DNA from: Pseudomonas nunensis
GTDB lineage: Bacteria > Pseudomonadota > Gammaproteobacteria > Pseudomonadales > Pseudomonadaceae
DNA: 64,000 nt
Direction: 5' to 3'
Assembly (NCBI RefSeq): GCF_024296925.1
Contig: NZ_CP101125.1
Span: 5,582,501 to 5,646,500 of the forward strand
Shown: in pieces, positions 53,968-61,273 of the stretch
How positions within the stretch are numbered: position 1 is the stretch's first letter
Layout: every line of letters begins with the position of its first letter
Made by a program: the position numbers and the translations under genes
The notes under the pieces: model-generated
Databases searched by the model: none
Told to the model about the DNA's origin: nothing
What the model saw: the letters and a program-made list of their open reading frames with translations, nothing else

Positions 53968-55419
53968 TCAGGCAGCGCTGGAGATGTCTTTTGGCAAACG
54001 CTGATCGATCACCTGATACAGCGCGCTGCTCTCAGGCCAGTTACGCATAAACCGCGCCCGATCCCGCGCATACGCTGGGGCAAAGCTGCCCACGGAGCCG
54101 TGCTGACACATGGAATCAAGGTCAATCAGTGCCCAGCGATCCTGCTGCCAGAACAGGTTGTGACCCTTGAAATCGCCATGGCTGATCCGCTCGCGAATCA
54201 GTTCGGCGAACAGGTTATCCAGCGCCAGCAACTCAGCCTCCGGCGCTTCACCGCTCTCAACGTACGGCGCAAACCGCTCGATGATGTCCGGCCCCGCCAA
54301 GTACTCGGTCACCAGATAAGCCCGGCTGCGCAACCACAGGAAGCGCTTTTCCAGCACGGCCAGCGGCTTGGGTGTGGCAATCCCCAGGAACGCCAGGCGA
54401 TTGCCTTCTCGCCAGGAATGCCAGGCCCGGCTTGGGCGCCAGAAGCGCTTCAGCCAATGGGCAAAGCCCTTGATGTTGTAGCGCTTGATCACCAGCGGGC
54501 GCCCCGCCACTTCGACCTTGCCGACGCTCGCCGCGCCGCCGGTCTTGTACAGGTGGCCCCGGTCGAGCAAGGCATCGGCCTGCTCCAGCACCGGCAACAT
54601 CGCCGTTTCTTCCTCACGACGAATCGCCTGCAAACCGAACGCCCCGCGCTGGACACTGAACAGCGTGCATTCACGGCCGCACTTGATCAGGAAGTCCCTC
54701 AAGCGCCAGCGGCGAACCTTGTCGATCTGCTTCTGCAAGGCTTCCATCGGCAAGGCGTGCTCGCCGTTGCTCAACAGGTAGTACACCAGCAATTCTTCGG
54801 TGAACGGCTCCAGCGACTTGGGCAACTGGGCGAAAAACACCCCGAGGTTTTCCAGGACTTTCTGGCGTGACAACGGCTGACCAGGAGTTTCGGCACAGAC
54901 GCCGCCGCCATCGATCAAGTACAACCGACCGCGCTGGCGCAGGAGATTGTCCAGATGCAGATCTTCCTGCCACAAACCTTTGCGATGCATTTGGCCGATG
55001 GCGCCCAACGCCTCGGCCAGCACCGCGCCTTGCATATCCGCCAGCACCGGCAAGTGTTCGACCTGTTTCCAGGTGTCGCCCAGGCTCTCGGCGCCTTCGA
55101 TGAAATCGAACAGCAGCCAACCGCCCTCGCCGTCCTTCAAACCATCCGCCAACAGTTGCGGCGTGGTCAGGCCCTGATCGGCGAGGAGGCGTACGCCATC
55201 GCGCTCGCGCTGAAAGTGGCGTGCGGCTTTGCTGCCGACCAACAACTTGGCCAGCACCGGTCGGCCACGCCAGACACCAGCACCGACATAACGCTGCCCC
55301 GGCAATACGCGCAAAAGCGTTAACAGTTGCAAGTCAGCAGGTCCGGCGGCATCCGCCAGTGGAATGCTCAGCGGCAGGCTCGGGCTGCGACCGGCGTTTT
55401 TCAGTTCGGACAAACGCAT
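53968..55419 (-). CDS. Tandem lipopolysaccharide-kinase-like protein (PA5006 type)
   Basis: From ATG 55419 the product has 483 residues and contains two kinase-like cores. Core 1 has Lys58, QEDLHLDN (Asp153, Asn158) and YLID (Asp170). Core 2 has Lys312, SHGDFKGHN (Asp416, Asn421) and ALIDLD (Asp433). Both thus keep the catalytic-loop Asp, metal-binding Asn and DFG-equivalent Asp. It ends the waaF-waaC-waaG-waaP-wapP-wapQ operon, overlapping wapQ by one base. It probably phosphorylates core sugars, but neither site has an assigned acceptor. Confidence 0.8.
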   Translation of the reverse strand: MRLSELKNAGRSPSLPLSIPLADAAGPADLQLLTLLRVLPGQRYVGAGVWRGRPVLAKLLVGSKAARHFQRERDGVRLLADQGLTTPQLLADGLKDGEGGWLLFDFIEGAESLGDTWKQVEHLPVLADMQGAVLAEALGAIGQMHRKGLWQEDLHLDNLLRQRGRLYLIDGGGVCAETPGQPLSRQKVLENLGVFFAQLPKSLEPFTEELLVYYLLSNGEHALPMEALQKQIDKVRRWRLRDFLIKCGRECTLFSVQRGAFGLQAIRREEETAMLPVLEQADALLDRGHLYKTGGAASVGKVEVAGRPLVIKRYNIKGFAHWLKRFWRPSRAWHSWREGNRLAFLGIATPKPLAVLEKRFLWLRSRAYLVTEYLAGPDIIERFAPYVESGEAPEAELLALDNLFAELIRERISHGDFKGHNLFWQQDRWALIDLDSMCQHGSVGSFAPAYARDRARFMRNWPESSALYQVIDQRLPKDISSAA

Positions 55420-56171
55420 CAACGCGTCTCCTTGTGGCTGCGCCGCGCGGTCAGTCGCGAAACCCAGTTGTCCACCAGCGAACTGTCTTTGGACTGATCC
55501 ACATAACTCGCCAACAACTCGCGCAATTGGCCTTCGTCCCACTCCGGCGCCCGGCGCACCAACGGCTCCAGATCCTTGATCCGGTCACGCTGGCCGAACA
55601 GCAAGGGTCGGGTTTTTTCCAGGTCGATCAACTGCGCCTGGTAACCATCGCCGGTGGCTCGCAGGAAAATGTGTTTGGGGTAAAAGCAACCGTGGACCTG
55701 ACGCACGCCGTGCAGGTGCCGCGCCAGTTGTCCACAAGCGTGCAGGATCGCCGAATGCTGCGCTTCGCTCAGCTCCGACCAACGCTGCAACAGCGAATCC
55801 AGGTCGTCCCAGCCATCCAGCGCACGGGTCAGCAGAATCGCGCGGACTTCGCCATCGACCTTACGCTCACCGAAGAACGCCGCTTGCAGCGCCGGGATGC
55901 CCATCTTTTGATAGCGCGTGATGTTGCGAAACTCGCGGGCAAAACTCGGCTCGCCGAACGGCGCATGAAAGGTGCGCGTCAGGTAGTTGCTCTGGCGCTT
56001 GAGGTAAAAGCCCTGACCTTCCAGGTCCAGCCGAAACACGCTGCTCCAGCCACCGCGCGCGGTGTTGGGTTCATCCACCGCATCGAGCTGCTTGGCCCAC
56101 AGGGCGTCGAAGGTGCCGAGGCCGTGACGCTCAAGCAGCGCACGGTCTTCAGCGGCCAGAAAATCAGTCAT
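55419..56171 (-). CDS. wapQ: LPS core kinase WapQ (InaA family)
   Basis: The 250-residue protein belongs to the InaA/WaaP lipopolysaccharide kinase group. An ATP-binding Lys is likely in GFYLKRQSN (about 58). The catalytic loop reads VHGCFYPKHIF (159-169), where the usual HxD is HGC, and the later LIDLEK (Asp183) is kept. It corresponds to PA5007 (WapQ), implicated in heptose phosphorylation. It overlaps wapP by 4 bp and the tandem-kinase gene by one. Confidence 0.83.
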   Translation of the reverse strand: MTDFLAAEDRALLERHGLGTFDALWAKQLDAVDEPNTARGGWSSVFRLDLEGQGFYLKRQSNYLTRTFHAPFGEPSFAREFRNITRYQKMGIPALQAAFFGERKVDGEVRAILLTRALDGWDDLDSLLQRWSELSEAQHSAILHACGQLARHLHGVRQVHGCFYPKHIFLRATGDGYQAQLIDLEKTRPLLFGQRDRIKDLEPLVRRAPEWDEGQLRELLASYVDQSKDSSLVDNWVSRLTARRSHKETR

Positions 56172-56902
56172 TCGCGTCCCTCGAAAAATCTCACCACGTG
56201 CCGAATACGCTTCTTGTCGGCGGCATTCAGGCGTTCACGCCCACGGTATTGCAGGTAGAAGCGCAGGCGCTGAGTCGCCGACAGGTGATACTTGGCCACC
56301 TTGTCGAGGCAGGCCAGGTCCTTGGTGATCCGGTACTTGAGCCAGAAGCCGCGCCAGAAATCGCCGTTGGGGCAATCGATCAGGAACAGCTTGTCGTCAT
56401 CGTCGATCAGCAGGTTGCGCCACTTCAAATCGTTATGGGTGAAGCGATTGTCGTGCATGGTCCGGGTGTAGCCCGCCAGTTGCCGACTGATGTTATCGAC
56501 CCAGGCGCGGTCCGCCAGTTTCGGGTCGTGCCGGTCAGCCAGGGCAGACAGGTCTTCGGTATTCGGCAACTCACGGGTGATCATCGCCCCACGGTCATAC
56601 GCCGCGCCGCGACGCTCCAGGCCCCAGGCCACCACTTCGGCGGTCGGGATGCCCCACTTGGCGAAACGCTTGAGGTTTTGCCACTCGGCTTTCACCCGTG
56701 GCTTGCCCAGATAACGGCGCAGGCCTTTGCCGGCGCCGACGTAACGTTTGACGTAGTAGTTGACGCCGTTGCGCTTGACCCGGATGACCTCGGACAACGG
56801 GTCGCGGGTCAGGCGCTCGCCCTGTAGGGCAAACACTGCCTCCAGACTGCCGAAGTCTTCGGCGAGATCACTGTAGGCAGGTTCGAGTTTCCAACCCGGC
56901 AT
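56168..56902 (-). CDS. wapP: LPS core heptose kinase WapP
   Basis: A 244-residue kinase of the Kdo/WaaP family. The catalytic loop is FTHNDLKWRNLL with HxD and distal Asn intact, followed by LFLIDCPNG; the ATP-binding lysine is in YYVKRYVG near 53. It corresponds to PA5008 (WapP). It overlaps its neighbours by 1 and 4 bp in the tightly packed core operon. Heptose is the expected acceptor. Confidence 0.86.
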   Translation of the reverse strand: MPGWKLEPAYSDLAEDFGSLEAVFALQGERLTRDPLSEVIRVKRNGVNYYVKRYVGAGKGLRRYLGKPRVKAEWQNLKRFAKWGIPTAEVVAWGLERRGAAYDRGAMITRELPNTEDLSALADRHDPKLADRAWVDNISRQLAGYTRTMHDNRFTHNDLKWRNLLIDDDDKLFLIDCPNGDFWRGFWLKYRITKDLACLDKVAKYHLSATQRLRFYLQYRGRERLNAADKKRIRHVVRFFEGRE

Positions 56903-57708
56903 CAGAGCGCATCCCCGTATCGCTGTTTACGGTCGTAGAGCTTGTTGGCCTTGCCTTCGAGCCACGAGAGCAGCGCCGCTTCCTCGGCCAGGATCTGGCG
57001 CAACGGCTGCTGGAAGTAGCCCTTGAGGAAACGCAGTTTGTCGCGCTGGGTCAGGCCGATGTCCAGGGCCGAAAAGTACAGCGCAGCCAGATCCTTGTTG
57101 CGCCAGCGTTGGGTAATCGCCGGGCGGGTCTGGGCGCGGTGCAGGTCGATCACCGAGAGCTTGAAGTCTCCAGCCGTCACCGGTTTATCGGTGTGCAGCA
57201 GAAAGTGGCAGATGTAGCAGTCGCGGTGGTTGACCCCGGCGCGGTGCATCATGCCGGTCATGCGCGCGACTTCGGCGATCAGCGCTCGTTTGAGTTTCGG
57301 CTCTGGCGGGTTCTTGACCCAGTCGATGCTGAAATCTTCGAGGCTGACAGTCGGCGCCAGTTCTTCGGTGACGATGAACGAATGCTGGTCCGCCGGGTTG
57401 CTGCCCTTCTCACCGTAAGCCACGGCGGTCATGGTCGGTACGCCGACATCTTGCAGGCGCTGAATGGCCTTCCACTCCTGGCCCGCGCCGAGCACCGGCA
57501 GCTTGGCGGTGAGCAGGTTCTTGAAGATCTCGCCCCAGCCGATGCCACGGTGAATCTTCACGAAAAACCCGTTGCCGTTCACTTCGGTGCGCAAGGTCCG
57601 GCGCGCTTCGAGCTCGCGGTATACCTCGCCCTGCAAGCCCTCGACTTCGGCGAACGGGTCGCGTCCGGCCCAGAGGCTTTTGAACGGTTCAGCCAGCATC
57701 AACTTCAT
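56902..57708 (-). CDS. waaP: LPS heptose I kinase WaaP
   Basis: WaaP phosphorylates the first core heptose, a modification essential for viability in P. aeruginosa. The 268-residue protein has the ATP-site Lys51 in GFFVKIHRG. The catalytic loop NHRDCYICHFLL has its aspartate at residue 163, the position reported for the P. aeruginosa enzyme, followed by LSVIDLHRAQ. It overlaps waaG by one base. Confidence 0.95.
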   Translation of the reverse strand: MKLMLAEPFKSLWAGRDPFAEVEGLQGEVYRELEARRTLRTEVNGNGFFVKIHRGIGWGEIFKNLLTAKLPVLGAGQEWKAIQRLQDVGVPTMTAVAYGEKGSNPADQHSFIVTEELAPTVSLEDFSIDWVKNPPEPKLKRALIAEVARMTGMMHRAGVNHRDCYICHFLLHTDKPVTAGDFKLSVIDLHRAQTRPAITQRWRNKDLAALYFSALDIGLTQRDKLRFLKGYFQQPLRQILAEEAALLSWLEGKANKLYDRKQRYGDAL

Positions 57709-58829
57709 TAAGCGTGCTCCGCCAGAATCACATCGGCCGCGTGTTGCGGCATGCTGTAGAGGTCGGCCGTCTCGGCGAAGGCCAGACCGTTGCGGCTCCA
57801 GGCCGCCCGTGCTTGAGCGTCATTCAACATGCCGGTCAGGTATTGCGTGAGCTGCGCCTGATCGAACGGTTCGTCCAGCACCAGGCCAGCGTCGGCCTCG
57901 GCGATGTAATGGGCGTAACCACACACCGCGCTCACCAGCACCGGCAACCCGGCAACCAGCGCTTCAAGCAGCACCGTGCCGGTGTTTTCGTTGTAGGCCG
58001 GGTGGATCAACAGGTCGGCGCCCAACAGGAAACGCGGGATATCGCTGCGGCCCTTGAGGAACGTCACGTTATCGCCGAGCCCCAGCGTGGCGCTCTGCAT
58101 CTGGAATAATTTGGGGTCGTCCTGGCCAATTACAAATAGCCGGGTGCGTTTTTTCAGTTCCGACGGCAGCGCCGCCAGCGACTTGAGGCTGCGATCCACG
58201 CCCTTGGTCTTGAACCCGGAGCCGATCTGCACCAGCAGCAAATCGTCATCCTTGAGGTTGAACTCGCGGCGGAACTCGGCGCGAATCTCGGACGCGTTCG
58301 CGGGTGCGCGACGGTCCTGGGAAATGCCCGGTGGCAGCAAATGGAAGCGTTCCAGCGGCGTGTCGTAATGCTTGATGAACAACGGCTGCTGGACTTCGGA
58401 AATCATCAGCACTTCGGTCTTGGCGTCCTTCGCGAACACCGCTCGCTCGTACTCAGCGAAGTGCCGGTAGCGGCCCCAGCGCCGGTACAGCGAGTTGCGC
58501 AGGTTCTGCGCCTTGTCTTCGAAGCAACCGTCGGCGGCGTAGTAGACGTCCAGGCCCGGCATCTTGTTGAAGCCGATCAGGCGATCCACCGGACGCTTGG
58601 CCAGGTCGGCCTCCATCCACTCGGTGAGTTTTTCGTTGCGCCGATGATTGAAGAACGCCTTGACCGGCGCCACCAGCACTTCGAAACCCGGCGGCACATC
58701 GCCTTCCCAGATCAACGTGTAGACGCGGATCGTGTGACCGCGCTGCTGACACTCCAGGGCGATGCGCATGAAATCGCGCTGCAAACCGCCAAACGGGAAA
58801 TATTTATAAAGGACAAAAGCCAATTGCAT
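57708..58829 (-). CDS. waaG: LPS core glucosyltransferase WaaG (GT4)
   Basis: WaaG adds the first outer-core hexose to heptose II. The 373-residue GT-B protein begins with MQLAFVLYKYFPFGGLQRD, has GSGFKTKGVDRSL in the donor domain, and the EX7E motif is ENTGTVLLEA. In P. aeruginosa the transferred sugar is N-acetylgalactosamine rather than glucose; the sugar in this strain is not evident. It overlaps both neighbours by one base. Confidence 0.93.
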   Translation of the reverse strand: MQLAFVLYKYFPFGGLQRDFMRIALECQQRGHTIRVYTLIWEGDVPPGFEVLVAPVKAFFNHRRNEKLTEWMEADLAKRPVDRLIGFNKMPGLDVYYAADGCFEDKAQNLRNSLYRRWGRYRHFAEYERAVFAKDAKTEVLMISEVQQPLFIKHYDTPLERFHLLPPGISQDRRAPANASEIRAEFRREFNLKDDDLLLVQIGSGFKTKGVDRSLKSLAALPSELKKRTRLFVIGQDDPKLFQMQSATLGLGDNVTFLKGRSDIPRFLLGADLLIHPAYNENTGTVLLEALVAGLPVLVSAVCGYAHYIAEADAGLVLDEPFDQAQLTQYLTGMLNDAQARAAWSRNGLAFAETADLYSMPQHAADVILAEHA

Positions 58830-59890
58830 CAGCGCAGCTCCTCAGCCAGTAACAACGTGCTCAGTCGGCTGGCGACACGCTGGGGATTCAGACGCGTGAA
58901 GCACAGGGGCCACTCGCGTTTCAGGTCAAACTGACGGGCGTCTTCGGCCGTCGGTTGATAGGTGCATTTCTTTTGCAGGCAAGGCGCGCAGGGGAAGTCG
59001 CTGGCGATATGAATCTGCGCCTTGCCGTAGGCGCCGGTCAGGCCCGGATTGGTCGGGCCGAACAGCGACAGCGTCGGCACATCCAGCGCGGCGGCCAGAT
59101 GACCGAGACCGGTGTCCACCGCTACGCACGCCTGGGCGCCGGCCAAGACTTTACCGACGCCGGCCAGATTCAGTTTCGGCAGCACTTCGACATGCCGGAA
59201 CCCGGCGGCGATGCGCTCGGCCCGGGCCTTCTCTATCGGGTTGCCCCACGGCAGTTTTACCGCCACGCCGAGGTGCCCGACGCGCTCGGCCAGTTCACGC
59301 CAGTAAGCTTCGGGCCAGTGCTTGGTGTCCCACGTGGTGCCGTGCAGGAACAGTACGTAAGGATTCTTGCGCGGCAACTCGACCAGACGCTCGACGCTCA
59401 GGCCGTAGTCGCCCAAGCCTTTGGGCAAGTCATAGCCCAAAGCCAACGCAAACAACTGGCGCACGCGCTCGACCGCATGCTGACCACGACCGACCGCGAG
59501 GCGCCGGGAATAGAATCGTGCAGCCATCGGTTCGCGCGCCGAATCTTTATCCAGACCGGCCACCGGGGCCTTGACGTAGCGCGTCAGCCAGGCGCTTTTC
59601 AGCAGGCCCTGAGCGTCGATCACCAAGTCGTATTTAGTGGCGCGAACGCTTTGTTTGAAGCGCTTCCACTCGCCACTTTTAATCGTCTGCCAGATGTTTT
59701 TGCGCCAGCGACGGATCGCCACCGGAATCACCTTGCCCACGGCCGGGTGCCAGGTCGGAATCTCGGCAAAGCCTTCTTCCACCACCCAGTCGAACGTGAT
59801 GCCGGGGATCGCCCGCGCCGCGTCGGTCAACGCCGGCAACGCATGAATCACGTCGCCCAGCGAAGAAGTCTTGATCAACAGTACCCGCAA
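58829..59890 (-). CDS. waaC: LPS heptosyltransferase I
   Basis: WaaC adds the first L,D-heptose from ADP-heptose to Kdo. I choose a TTG start at 59890, one base after the waaF stop codon, giving 353 residues that begin (M)RVLLIKTSSLGDVIHALPA, the normal GT9 N-terminus. The conserved VDTGLGHLAAAL and LFGPTNPGLTG segments bind the donor. The longer frame lies inside waaF. Three tight junctions here imply strong translational coupling. Confidence 0.95.
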   Translation of the reverse strand: MRVLLIKTSSLGDVIHALPALTDAARAIPGITFDWVVEEGFAEIPTWHPAVGKVIPVAIRRWRKNIWQTIKSGEWKRFKQSVRATKYDLVIDAQGLLKSAWLTRYVKAPVAGLDKDSAREPMAARFYSRRLAVGRGQHAVERVRQLFALALGYDLPKGLGDYGLSVERLVELPRKNPYVLFLHGTTWDTKHWPEAYWRELAERVGHLGVAVKLPWGNPIEKARAERIAAGFRHVEVLPKLNLAGVGKVLAGAQACVAVDTGLGHLAAALDVPTLSLFGPTNPGLTGAYGKAQIHIASDFPCAPCLQKKCTYQPTAEDARQFDLKREWPLCFTRLNPQRVASRLSTLLLAEELR

Positions 59891-59891
59891 A

Positions 59892-60926
59892 CTAATTGAC
59901 CTCGACCACAGTGCCCAGCAACCGCTGCAAGGCTTCATTCACAGGTTGCGGCTCCAACTGGCGCAGGCAGTTGTAATGGCCGAAGCGGCAGGTACGATCA
60001 AAGCAAGGGCTGCAATCGAGGCCCAGGCGCACGATCTCGACGTGCTCGGCCAGCGGCGGGGTGAAGCCCGGCGAGGTCGAGCCGTAGACGGCGACCAGCG
60101 GACGGTTCAGCGCCGCAGCAACGTGCATCAGGCCGGAATCGTTGGAGACCACCGCGTCGGCGCAGGACATCAGGTCGATGGCCTCAGCCAAGGAGGTGCC
60201 GCCGCTGAGGTTCACCGATTCTTCGCGTAAACCGGGAATCAGCCGTGCGCGGATGTCTTCGCCGACCGCGTGATCGTTTTTCGAACCGAACAGCCAAACC
60301 TGCCAGCCTTCGCGGATCTTCGCTTCGGCGACCTTGGCGTAGTGCTCGGACGGCCAGCGCTTGGACTCGCCGAATTCGGCGCCAGGGCAAAGGGCCAACA
60401 CCGGGCGATCCAGGGCCAGGCCGAACTTGGCCAGCGCCGCTTCGCGGGTGACCGGGTCGATTTGCAGGCTCGGGCGTGGATAAGGTTGCGGCAGATCGGC
60501 GCCCGACTCATAGGCCAGGGCCATGAAGCGTTCGATCATCAGCGGGTAACGCTCTTTATCCAGCGTACGCACGTCGTTGAGCAGACCGTAGCGGAATTCG
60601 CCACGCCAGCCCGTGCGTTTCGGGATGCCGGCGAAGAACGGCACCAGCGCCGACTTCAGGGAATTGGGCAGCAGGATCGCCTGGTCGTACTGGCCGGCCA
60701 GGGATTTGCCGATGCGCCGACGCGTCGCCAATTCGAGGGCACCGTGGCCGAGCGGAAAGCTCAAGGCCTGACGCACTTCGGGCATACGCTCAAGGATCGG
60801 CCGGCTCCACTCGGGGGCCAGGACGTCGATTTCGCATTGCGGGTGGCGTTGCTTGAGACACTGAAACAGTGTCTGCGCCATCACCATGTCACCGACCCAA
60901 CTGGGCCCAACGATCAGAATTTTCAT
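59892..60926 (-). CDS. waaF: LPS heptosyltransferase II
   Basis: WaaF adds the second core heptose. The start at 60926 (MKILIVGPSWVGDMVMAQ) gives 344 residues. GT9 motifs VVSNDSGLMHVAAALNRPL and VAVYGSTSPGFTPP are intact. It is first in the seven-gene core operon, preceded by 347 bp of repeats. In P. aeruginosa ilvE lies between this gene and glnE, but it is absent here. Confidence 0.95.
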   Translation of the reverse strand: MKILIVGPSWVGDMVMAQTLFQCLKQRHPQCEIDVLAPEWSRPILERMPEVRQALSFPLGHGALELATRRRIGKSLAGQYDQAILLPNSLKSALVPFFAGIPKRTGWRGEFRYGLLNDVRTLDKERYPLMIERFMALAYESGADLPQPYPRPSLQIDPVTREAALAKFGLALDRPVLALCPGAEFGESKRWPSEHYAKVAEAKIREGWQVWLFGSKNDHAVGEDIRARLIPGLREESVNLSGGTSLAEAIDLMSCADAVVSNDSGLMHVAAALNRPLVAVYGSTSPGFTPPLAEHVEIVRLGLDCSPCFDRTCRFGHYNCLRQLEPQPVNEALQRLLGTVVEVN

Positions 60927-60979
60927 GTGGTTTCCAAAAACGAACCGGGGAGGCATACGCCTCCCCGCCTCGAGAATCA

Positions 60980-61245
60980 CTGTGGGAGCATGGCGGCTTG
61001 CGATGGGTCATCACCTTCAACATTGCTGTCGACTGTCACTCCGCTATCGCGAGCACGTCGAAACGTCGAACCGCCGCTCCCACATTGGGTATTGGTGCAC
61101 ATCCAGTGCGGTGTAGCTTAGCTGCTTCAATCTACCAAACACCGCAGATTAACTGTGGGAGCGGGCTTGCTCGCGAAGGGGCCATAACATTCAACATTGA
61201 TGTTGACTGACACTCCGCTTTCGCGAGCAAGCCCGCTCCCACAAG
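60980..61245. repeat. Two REP doublets between waaF and glnE
   Basis: Doublets at about 60980-61084 (the first partly degenerate, 'tgggagcatggcggcttgcg') and 61153-61241 ('tgggagcgggcttgctcgcg' facing 'cgcgagcaagcccgctccca'). Their centres both contain 'ttcaacattg' and 'gacactccgct'-like sequence, indicating duplication. No gene lies in the 347-bp gap; the waaF promoter must lie here or upstream of glnE. Confidence 0.85.
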
Positions 61246-61273
61246 GGGTATTGGGTGTTTCAATTATCCGGTT

